From assembly GCA_029555385.1 (NCBI GenBank), contig JAKPSH010000242.1, positions 1-35,479 of the forward strand: a DNA stretch of 35,479 nt, read 5' to 3'. The notes below the pieces were generated by a model, which was not told the DNA's origin, did not search any database, and saw only the letters and a program-made list of their open reading frames with translations. The position numbers and the translations under genes were made by a program. The DNA comes from Pseudomonadota bacterium. GTDB taxonomy: Bacteria; Bdellovibrionota_C; UBA2361; SZUA-149. Shown in pieces: positions 7,173-13,829 of the stretch. Every line of letters begins with the position of its first letter. Within the stretch, counting starts at the first letter, position 1.

Positions 7173-7733
7173 GGCGGACGATCGACGATTTAGGCGAGAT
7201 TTACATTAACCTCCCTAATTGCTAAGATATGTGTGTTTGCACTCAGCTTACGGAATAGAAACAGCGAGAGTTATCAGATACTTAATGGCATTTTCCTTCG
7301 CCGTAGGGGGAATAGAGCAACTTTTTGTTTTACAGCTCCATAATGGTTAACAGGAGGCGTGATTTCTCTTGCCGGGGGAAGGTGCATTCCGCCCTCAGAG
7401 TTTGAGATCCGCATTCGCCTTCGAGTCTATCGCAGTTCTTTTCTTCCTCCGTTTCCAACGGAGCCATTTGGGTAGGGGAGAGAGCCCTTAAGGAAATACT
7501 ATTGGAACAGCAAACTGCGTCGTAGTTTCCTGCGTGGTGTCCACTGCGCAAGGAACTACGGTCGCACGAGTCTGCTCCAAGGAAGTTTTCTTGGGTTCAA
7601 GCAGACTAGTAGCGATACGGCGCGCGTGTGCGGCCGTACTGTTACATTCCCAAGACAGGGTCCGTAGCCCTGTCTGTCCCTGCGCGAGAGAGCTTGCCAC
7701 TCTTTTGCGCCTCACTCCACAAGGAGAACAACC
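7173..7733. other. Long structured non-coding leader upstream of 7734
   Basis: No credible gene; an aggagg at 7352-7357 has no properly spaced start codon. From 7447 to 7675 four hairpins follow each other: 7447-7452/7458-7463; 7521-7534/7547-7560 (two mismatches, extended inside by gtgg/ccac); 7569-7576/7600-7607 with an inner stem 7577-7581/7590-7594; and 7653-7660/7668-7675. It could be a structured 5' leader or an independent RNA. I could not match it to a riboswitch class, and it does not fold as a tRNA. Confidence 0.5.
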
Positions 7734-8879
7734 ATGGCAGTTCGCAACTGGAACGTGTTGGAAAGTGGGATCACGCGCGTTGTGGGTCACCCGGGAGCGG
7801 TGCAGCCCGGCGCAACGACGTTGGCCAACCTGGAGCAGGTGGTCAACGCTGTCGTCGCGGCCGCGGCGGCGGATGCGGCGGCGATCGCTGCGACCACGGG
7901 ACTCCCCGAGCCCCAGGTCGCCCCGGTGCTCGCCGCCGTGAACGCCGTTGCCGACCCGGACAACCCGACCGACGCCGAAGTGAACGCGATCCTCACGGCG
8001 GCCCAGGGCTTGACCGGTGCGGCGGTTCCGGCGGCGCCCGCGGCCCCCGCGGTCCCCGTCGCTCCGGCGGCGCCCGCGGCCCCGGCGGCCCCCGCGGTCC
8101 CCGTCGCTCCGGCGGCGCCCGCGGCCCCGGCGGCCCCCGCGGTCCCCGTCGCTCCGGCGGCCCCGGCGGCTGGTGGCACCAACCACCTCGCCGCGGCGCA
8201 GCAGCAAGCCATCGGCGCGGCGGGGTCGCTGTTCGCGCACTATCAGGCCCTGATCGTGCAGAACGTGGCCAACGCGATGATGGCGGCCGGCCAGGCGGCG
8301 TTCGGTGCCCCGGCGGTTCCGGCGGCCCCCGCTGGTCAGCCCGCGCCCGCCGCGCAGCCGCCCGTCGTCCCCGCCGCGGTTCCCGGTGCGGCCCCGGCCG
8401 TGCCCACCGCCACGCCCCCCGCGGCCACGACCGGCCGCCCGGTGTGGTCCTGGCTGAAGTGGGTGCTGTTGGCCGTCCTGGTGCTGGGCCTGGTCGTCTA
8501 TCTCACCACCTGGGCCGCCAAGGGTTACATGCCCTTCTTCGGCGGCGGTGCGGACGTGAAGGCCCAGGTGCCCCAGGTTCCGGCCCCCGGGTCGGAAGAC
8601 ACGGGACCGGCGGCGGGCGCCACCGCGGGGACGGCTCCGGCGGCTGCTCCGGGCGACGACCTCGTGTCGTTGTTCGGGCATGCGCGGAAGGAGGTTCAGG
8701 AGTACGGCGTAATTGCCGGAGACCTGAAACAGCGTGCGGCTAATTTGGAAGCCCGCGCCCGGGAAGCCGACTTGGACTTGGCGGCGGGCGAGGGAGTGGC
8801 GAAGGCCATGACCACGTCCGATGCCGCACAACTCAAGACGGCACGGGAAGCGTTGAAGGCGAGGCTGAAGAAGCCGTAG
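7734..8879 (+). CDS. Pro/Ala-rich single-pass membrane orphan protein
   Basis: A 381-residue protein of unknown function; the ATG follows aaggag by about 8 bases. Order: an N-terminal Ala-rich helical region (1-97); a Pro/Ala-rich spacer (98-148) with 15-residue repeats (PAVPVAPAAPAAPA-type); a helical stretch (150-195); a second Pro-rich spacer; a transmembrane segment (WLKWVLLAVLVLGLVVYL, about 242-260); a third spacer; and a charged C-terminal helix (about 305-381) that may form a coiled coil. There is no N-terminal signal. Very G+C-rich DNA in the repeats makes long antisense frames, which I treat as shadows. The 3' third has more mixed codon use than the repeats. A scaffold or surface-tether role is possible but unproven. 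Confidence 0.8.
   Translation: MAVRNWNVLESGITRVVGHPGAVQPGATTLANLEQVVNAVVAAAAADAAAIAATTGLPEPQVAPVLAAVNAVADPDNPTDAEVNAILTAAQGLTGAAVPAAPAAPAVPVAPAAPAAPAAPAVPVAPAAPAAPAAPAVPVAPAAPAAGGTNHLAAAQQQAIGAAGSLFAHYQALIVQNVANAMMAAGQAAFGAPAVPAAPAGQPAPAAQPPVVPAAVPGAAPAVPTATPPAATTGRPVWSWLKWVLLAVLVLGLVVYLTTWAAKGYMPFFGGGADVKAQVPQVPAPGSEDTGPAAGATAGTAPAAAPGDDLVSLFGHARKEVQEYGVIAGDLKQRAANLEARAREADLDLAAGEGVAKAMTTSDAAQLKTAREALKARLKKP
8042..8166 (+). repeat. 45-bp coding minisatellite
   Basis: A 45-base unit begins at 8042, 8087 and 8132; the first two are complete and the third is cut short after about 30 bases. It encodes a 15-residue Pro/Ala/Val repeat in the gene at 7734. The near-perfect nucleotide identity indicates recent expansion by slippage or recombination. 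Confidence 0.85.
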
Positions 8880-8903
8880 CCCGATGCGCCGACTGTCCCG
8901 CGC

Positions 8904-8990
8904 GCCTGGGGAGAGGTCTGCTTGAACCCTTTGGTTAATTCCAAAAGGTTCCAGCAGGCTTCTCCCCAGGCCCTCCCTTTATTATTCTTT
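8904..8990 (+). terminator. Very long hairpin terminator
   Basis: 8904-8934 pairs with 8941-8971: 31-base arms, 27 paired, with a 6-base loop (ttaatt) and perfect 11-bp ends (gcctggggaga/tctccccaggc). A T-rich stretch follows (8978-8999). It is much longer than an ordinary intrinsic terminator stem. Confidence 0.75.
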
Positions 8991-9083
8991 ATTTTTGCTT
9001 AAGCCTAAGATTAATTAACTGAGCAAGCGCTCAGCGAAAATGCGGCTGATAATTTTCGCGTTCCTGCAAATGTCGTGTCCTGC

Positions 9084-11291
9084 CTATTCCGCAGGTTTCT
9101 TCGCTATACGCAGCAGCTCGGCGATAAAGCGCTTTTCCCACTGTGGTTCTCCCGGATTAACGGTACCTTTGAAATCCTTGGCTGCGTCAAAGGGTATCTC
9201 AAAGCCGCCGAGATAAGTGCCGTCCGGAGTCCAACATGAAAGCAACAGAGCTTTGTCCTGCCGCCGGATTCCTCCGAAGATTTGATAACTCGAGCCGCTT
9301 GCCGGGTCTTCAACTAAAGCGAGCGGGACTTTGTTGTCTAATCCTTCATTGTCAGGATTCGCCTGTTTCTGAGTTTCGTAGGACATACAGCGCACATAGC
9401 GGTAAAACGCCACAAACGGTTCGGGGAGAGCCGTAAACGGCAGTTTCTCGTCTGTTCGCGGCTGATACGTCAAAGCTGTGCTGTCTGCCTTCTTATATTC
9501 GGCATAGAGATCGGGATCGGCAAGATCGTCAAGCTCAATCTTTTCTGGTTTTAATTTATCTCCTTCAACGTCAGCGGTAACTACAGCACGCAAGTCGTTC
9601 CAATCACGGAGCCGGGCCGGAGCTTGCGCTGGAGCTGAACTCGGCGGAGATGCGGGTGTTGCCGCCGCAGGTGATGCCGCTGGCGGTGTTGATGTCGGCG
9701 GCGTTGCCGCAGCCGGACCTGATGCCGCTGGTGAGGCGGGCGACGCGGGTGCGGCGGACGCCGCCTGCTGTGCTTGCAGCATGCTGTCGAGTTTCTGAAT
9801 GAGTTTAGTCAGCGATTCATCGACAATGCCGTGCTTTCTTTGCAAGCGGTCAATTTCCTCCGCGGCAAGCCGTGCTTCTCTGATTAGTGACTTTGTCCTG
9901 GTTGTAACTTGAGCCAAGTCAGCCCGTGGACTGTCCGGTCCGTCCGGCATCTCCGCGATTTTGGCGTCCAGGCGTTCGCAAGCTCGCGAGAGTTTGCCAG
10001 CATGACACTGATGAAGAGCTGCATCTCCTTGCATTTCATCCGGCAGCCGTCCTTTTGCTTTCTCTGCCGATTGCTTCATCAAACTAAGCAGTTCTTCGGT
10101 TTCACTTTGTGGAGCCGCCGCTGCAGGGCCGCCAGTCTCCGGCGGAAGCGGCACGTTTGCTGGTTGCGGGGGCATTGACGGAGTAACTGCCGGTTCAACC
10201 GGCGCAGGTCTGACCGGCGGTTCCGGTCTGGTCGGTACTTCCGGCATAAAACCTGGTCCGGGGACATCTTGTGGGATGGGCAATTGCTGCGTTTCGCGCA
10301 TGGCGGCACCACTTTGTCTGACAAGATTAATCAAATCACTAAAATCAACATGCGCCGGGGACAGCTTGAGGTCGCGTGCAAGCTGGAGGTGCTCGGTGCG
10401 GCCTGCCGGCGAATCGGTAAAGACGCACAAGTCGTATCCGGGCTGCCCGGCGCAGCGGTTCGGTTCGACTTCGTAGAGCCGTCCGGTGGGCGTGCGCTCT
10501 TTGATGTGCAGACGCTGCAAGCCCCAGCCGCCTGCGCCGATATTTTCATTTCCGGCGAATTTCTTGTCTGGAAGCTCCACGTAGACGGAATCACCTGCGC
10601 CCTTGATTGCTACGGCGCCGCGAGTTTCCCGGTTTTTCCAGTCGACAAGCTGGCGAAGCGAGCCGTTACTTCCAAACGCGTCGTCCATGATCTGCTTGAG
10701 CTTTGCCTGCTCCTCCGGACCGAGCTTGCCGTCCTGTGTGAGTTCGTTGACCGAAGCAATTACTCCAGTGATTTTCTTGGTCCAATCGGCGCGCGATGCG
10801 CGATCGGCAACATGCGGGACGGCAGCGACAGCTTCGCGGACTAAGTGCTCGAAACGGACAACTTCGGCAAGCGGGGCGTTTTCGGGCCGTGCAGTTGCCT
10901 GCTCTGCCTCGTTGTCCCGGCCAAGACGGGCGATTTCAAGGCGCGCCTGAGCTTCGCCGATTTCAATGCCGCTTTGTTCGGCTTGGAACTCGAGCAGACC
11001 GGTATCGGGGCCTTGAGCACCGCAGGTGAGCTGTGCTTCAAGTTTTTCAATGCGTTCTGCTGCAGCTTCCGGCGTGTCCTGATACCTGCCGTCAGCGAGT
11101 TCAGCGGCTAGTGTGTCCACCGCGCCTTTCCAGCTTTCCCAAGTGTTTGCGCCCTGCCGGGCATCATGGCCGCGGATGCCGCCGTGAGTCTGCTCCAGGC
11201 TGTTGATGACGTCGATGGCGGCGTTAAGACGCCGCAGTGCGCGTTCTCCACCGGCATCCAGCGTTCCGGCCTGGACGCTGATATTGTTCAT
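9084..11291 (-). CDS. Unrecognised 735-residue protein with Pro/Ala-rich linkers
   Basis: I do not recognise this protein. Order: a helical, Glu/Ala-rich N-terminal half (about 1-210, likely coiled coil); a globular segment (about 210-345) around RGAVAIKGAGDSVYVEL and GYDLCVFTDSP; a Pro-rich linker (about 350-415); a helical segment (420-530); an Ala/Pro/Ser linker (535-590); and a C-terminal alpha/beta-looking domain (595-735) with SYQIFGGIRRQDKALLLSCW. There is no signal peptide or membrane segment. The start at 11291 was chosen because the 58 residues encoded further upstream in this frame are rich in Arg/Cys/His and read like out-of-frame sequence. This ATG has no Shine-Dalgarno of its own but overlaps the stop of an upstream frame as ATGA, implying coupled translation. 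Confidence 0.7.
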   Translation of the reverse strand: MNNISVQAGTLDAGGERALRRLNAAIDVINSLEQTHGGIRGHDARQGANTWESWKGAVDTLAAELADGRYQDTPEAAAERIEKLEAQLTCGAQGPDTGLLEFQAEQSGIEIGEAQARLEIARLGRDNEAEQATARPENAPLAEVVRFEHLVREAVAAVPHVADRASRADWTKKITGVIASVNELTQDGKLGPEEQAKLKQIMDDAFGSNGSLRQLVDWKNRETRGAVAIKGAGDSVYVELPDKKFAGNENIGAGGWGLQRLHIKERTPTGRLYEVEPNRCAGQPGYDLCVFTDSPAGRTEHLQLARDLKLSPAHVDFSDLINLVRQSGAAMRETQQLPIPQDVPGPGFMPEVPTRPEPPVRPAPVEPAVTPSMPPQPANVPLPPETGGPAAAAPQSETEELLSLMKQSAEKAKGRLPDEMQGDAALHQCHAGKLSRACERLDAKIAEMPDGPDSPRADLAQVTTRTKSLIREARLAAEEIDRLQRKHGIVDESLTKLIQKLDSMLQAQQAASAAPASPASPAASGPAAATPPTSTPPAASPAAATPASPPSSAPAQAPARLRDWNDLRAVVTADVEGDKLKPEKIELDDLADPDLYAEYKKADSTALTYQPRTDEKLPFTALPEPFVAFYRYVRCMSYETQKQANPDNEGLDNKVPLALVEDPASGSSYQIFGGIRRQDKALLLSCWTPDGTYLGGFEIPFDAAKDFKGTVNPGEPQWEKRFIAELLRIAKKPAE

Positions 11292-11465
11292 TGGGGAGAA
11301 TGCGGTGAGCGGCCGCGCAGTGGATTCGCACGGATTGCAGCTTGATACGCTCCGGCAGTGGCCGAACCGGCGCTCTTGGCGAGCTTCACGCCACGCATGG
11401 ATCCGAGGAAAAACTGGGCCGCAATGAAATACTGGACGGCGCTGGCCGCGATGACAGATGGGCAT
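11288..11465 (-). pseudogene. Small upstream gene, apparently interrupted by one extra base
   Basis: ATG at 11465-11463 has an excellent site (aggagt, 6 bases upstream). The frame opened by that ATG gives Arg/Cys-rich sequence. The next frame encodes a protein-like sequence of about 55 residues: a hydrophobic segment (VIAASAVQYFIAAQFFLG) then a basic, Ala-rich tail, ending in TGA at 11290-11288, which overlaps the ATG of the 735-residue gene. Deleting one C from the ccc after the ATG (11462-11460) would join the good start to this frame. So either it is a real frameshift, a sequencing error, or recoding. With the shift repaired it would be a small membrane protein co-translated with the large one. 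Confidence 0.55.
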
Positions 11466-11659
11466 TTGAGACTCCTAATACGCTGTGATTCTTAAGAAAA
11501 ACCGCCTTCGGCCGCAGAACTGCGGGTGGAGAAACCTCTTAAAAACTCACATTGAGGATATGCGCGGTTTTAGCTGATCTGTGACTTATGGCCTGCCGCA
11601 AAATGCAGCGTCTGCTGCGAATGGGAGATTTTGGCTGCGGCTTAGTCGGGGCGCGCAAA
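11466..11659. other. Short gene-free gap
   Basis: Between the small frame and the terminator of the PEP-CTERM gene. No gene seen; the upstream ribosome binding site of the small frame (near 11472-11477) is the only recognisable element. Confidence 0.4.
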
Positions 11660-11700
11660 AACAAACAGCGCGGCAGGTTGCCCTTGCCGCGCTGTTTGTT
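11660..11700 (-). terminator. Intrinsic terminator of the PEP-CTERM gene
   Basis: A 16-bp perfect inverted repeat (11660-11675/11685-11700) with a 9-base loop. On the minus strand it is followed by ttttt, 20 bases after the stop codon of the gene at 11721. Confidence 0.85.
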
Positions 11701-11720
11701 GACACCCTGAAATCTATAAC

Positions 11721-12518
11721 TTATGCCTTCCGGCGCAGAGGCAGGGCGCCGATAATCGCGGAGCCAAAGAGCAGCAGCGTTGACGGCTCGGGAACGGCCG
11801 TATTGCTTGCCGCGCCTTCGATTACATCGTTCCCGCAGGTCATGGCATAGTGGAAACCCCAAGCAGCGCCGCCAATCTGCTCAAAAGTATTGTTGAATGT
11901 TATGTTCAGAGTCAGCGTATTTGCGTTTGTATCTATCGCCCAGTTTCCGCCGGCAATCGCACTCTCGCCGTTTGCATTGTAGCGCACTTCCTGCTCGCCG
12001 CGGTAAATCGCCACATGACCGGCAGCAGGTGCGGCGACTGACGAAAGAACAACGCTCGGTGCCACAAGATTGTAAGCATTAAGCGCGCCAGCGAGCGAAT
12101 CGCGGCTGTCAAGCTGTACGGCGATTTCCCAGTCTTCTCCGGTTCCGGCGTAGTCATCGCGGGTGTCCGCAACCGGTGACCAGCCGTCTGTGCTGATAAA
12201 CAAATCACCGATGCCGACGCCAAGCTCGCCGATATTGTCGAAGAAACTGGAGTTGATAACCACAGAAAGAGTATTGGTCCCTGTAAAGTCGACCGTCATT
12301 GACTCGATATTGAAACTGTTGGGATTGCCGATTACATCGGCATTGCGATAGGTATCACGAACATAATTCAGGTAATTTGCCGGCACGCTGGTTCCGGGTC
12401 CGGCTGTATAATTCGGACGCCCGCCGATGAAATTGTCATTGATTGTTTGCGGCACGGCTTGCGCTGTTCCGGTGCAAATAATCAGTGAAAATACGCTCAA
12501 CAACAATCCCGCTTTCAT
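11721..12518 (-). CDS. PEP-CTERM sorting-domain exported protein
   Basis: A 265-residue secreted protein. Residues 1-21 are a signal peptide ending near AQA. The body is Asn/Gly/Thr-rich and beta-sheet-like, without a recognised enzymatic motif. The C terminus carries the tripartite PEP-CTERM signal: VPEP (242-245), a hydrophobic helix, and a basic RRK end. By analogy with known systems the tail is processed by exosortase EpsH/XrtA-type enzymes and the product is linked to exopolysaccharide or the surface; no exosortase is in this window. It is monocistronic with its own terminator. The body resembles stand-alone PEP-CTERM proteins of unknown role. Divergent from pheA. Confidence 0.85.
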   Translation of the reverse strand: MKAGLLLSVFSLIICTGTAQAVPQTINDNFIGGRPNYTAGPGTSVPANYLNYVRDTYRNADVIGNPNSFNIESMTVDFTGTNTLSVVINSSFFDNIGELGVGIGDLFISTDGWSPVADTRDDYAGTGEDWEIAVQLDSRDSLAGALNAYNLVAPSVVLSSVAAPAAGHVAIYRGEQEVRYNANGESAIAGGNWAIDTNANTLTLNITFNNTFEQIGGAAWGFHYAMTCGNDVIEGAASNTAVPEPSTLLLFGSAIIGALPLRRKA

Positions 12519-12752
12519 CTCTCGTGCCCTCCCATTAAGGCAATTTGTCTAAAAGAGCCGAACCGCCAATCATGGCCGTTTCACAGCACATTTCTGAAGA
12601 TTTAAGATTGCTGCTTCAGCGCGACGTGTAATCGCCTGTAATGTAAGAAGAAAATCTGATGCTTCAGTTATCCTTCATCTGCGCTTGTTATTTTTTGCGG
12701 CATGATTATTACTGCTCTCTGCACTGACACGGGTTTCCTTGAGGAAATGGCA

Positions 12753-13829
12753 ATGGCCGAACTTACTGAACTTAGAGCACAAATTGACAAAATTGACGCC
12801 GAGCTTGTGGGGCTGCTCAACCGCCGGGCGGACATTGTGTTCGAGGTAAAAAAGGCAAAAGAAAAAGACAAGCTTGCCGTATATGCGGCAGATCGTGAGC
12901 GCCAGATTGTCGACCGGGTGATGGCATTAAGCGAAGGCGGCTCTTTCCCCAAACCGGCGCTCGAACGTATTTTCATCAATATTATCAGCGCGACACGTTC
13001 ACTGATCGGCGGTATTTCCGTGTCGTATCTTGGCCCCGAACATTCGCTGGAACACGAGGCTGCACTAAAGCAATTCGGTTCCGAGGTGCAGTATCTGCCT
13101 GATGCCAGCATTGAAGATGTGCTGTCCCGCGTAGAGCGCGGCGATGCGCTTTACGGAGTGCTGCCAGCGCAGGCGAGTTCTCCGGCAGGACAGCGCTTGC
13201 TTGAGCTGCTTGTGCAGTCGCCGCTCGTGATCATTGCTGAAGTCGAGCTTAAGGAACAGCTTTCGCTTTTCAGCCGCAGCCGGAATTTGTCTGCGGTGCG
13301 GCGTGTTTATGCGCCGGCTCTGGTCTTCAGCCGCTGTGAGACCTGGCTCAAGGCCAACCTTCCCGGCGCCGAGCGCATAGTTCAGGAGCATATTGCGGCG
13401 CAGCTTGCCGAGCTCGAGCAGGATGAAGGCGCGGGATGCATCGGCGTGCAGGCGCTGGGCGAACGTTTTTCGCTGCCGCTGCTTGCTGGCGGCATCCAAA
13501 ACGATGCCGAGACAGCCTCCCGCTTTATTGTTGTCGGCCAGAAGGCAACCTCGCCTACGGGAAACGACAAGACTTCTTTGGTGTGCACGGTCAAGGACCG
13601 GGCCGGAGCGCTTCGCGACATCCTGCGGCCGTTTGCGGAGCGGGGAATTACGCTGCTTAATATTGAATCGCGCGCACTGAAGAACCCGGCTTGGGAATAT
13701 GCTTTTTTTATTGACTTTGCCGGTCATGAGTCTGACCAGGCAGTGCGCGAGACAGTCGATGAATTGAAGCAAATAAGCAGTTTTGCCCGGGTGCTCGGCA
13801 GTTACCCGCTGGTCGGTGCGCGGCTGTGA
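12753..13829 (+). CDS. pheA: Bifunctional chorismate mutase/prephenate dehydratase with ACT domain
   Basis: A 358-residue P-protein of phenylalanine synthesis (chorismate to prephenate to phenylpyruvate). Order: an AroQ-type chorismate mutase helix bundle (about 1-87, ELRAQIDKIDAELVGLLNRR then the RERQ segment); a prephenate dehydratase-like domain (about 90-270, beginning SYLGPEHS and ending SRFIVVG); and an ACT domain (about 280-350, KDRAGALRDIL then LNIESRA) for Phe feedback. Start chosen at 12753 because gagg lies 8 bases upstream; the frame is open to 12702. The dehydratase motifs are eroded: the usual PVENS-type segment reads LPAQAS, the catalytic TRF reads SRF, and the ACT ESRP motif reads ESRA. 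The GTG of aroA overlaps its stop, so the two are coupled. Confidence 0.87.
   Translation: MAELTELRAQIDKIDAELVGLLNRRADIVFEVKKAKEKDKLAVYAADRERQIVDRVMALSEGGSFPKPALERIFINIISATRSLIGGISVSYLGPEHSLEHEAALKQFGSEVQYLPDASIEDVLSRVERGDALYGVLPAQASSPAGQRLLELLVQSPLVIIAEVELKEQLSLFSRSRNLSAVRRVYAPALVFSRCETWLKANLPGAERIVQEHIAAQLAELEQDEGAGCIGVQALGERFSLPLLAGGIQNDAETASRFIVVGQKATSPTGNDKTSLVCTVKDRAGALRDILRPFAERGITLLNIESRALKNPAWEYAFFIDFAGHESDQAVRETVDELKQISSFARVLGSYPLVGARL

Larger units (their letters stand above)
5821..7242. mobile_element. Possible orphan-gene cassette bounded by 10-bp inverted repeats
   Basis: gtgcaaacac (5821-5830) is matched by its exact inverse gtgtttgcac (7233-7242). Between them lies a single gene of distinct composition (6079-7080) with its leader and terminator. 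The core gcaaacact also occurs at 7110-7118 and inverted at 7149-7157, where it forms the base of the terminator stem. No transposase or integrase is present and no target-site duplication was found, so a non-autonomous mobile cassette is only a hypothesis; ten bases is short enough for chance. Confidence 0.3.

Noticed and set aside
7359..7475. 38-codon frame after an aggagg in the leader of the gene at 7734
   Set aside because: Only one base separates the aggagg from the GTG, too close for initiation, and the peptide has no recognisable character. A TTG alternative at 7369 is equally weak.
7560..7610. tRNA-like T-arm (gggttcaag)
   Set aside because: The flanking bases do not form the T stem, and no acceptor, D or anticodon arms are found.
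7488..8831. Long minus-strand and +2-frame open frames over the gene at 7734
   Set aside because: G+C-rich repeats remove stop codons in several frames. Only the + strand frame starting at 7734 has a good ribosome binding site, a membrane segment and a following terminator.
11292..11465. 58-residue N-terminal extension of the 735-residue protein
   Set aside because: The residues are Arg/Cys/His-rich like out-of-frame sequence, and a better protein is encoded in the neighbouring frame that ends at the ATGA overlap.
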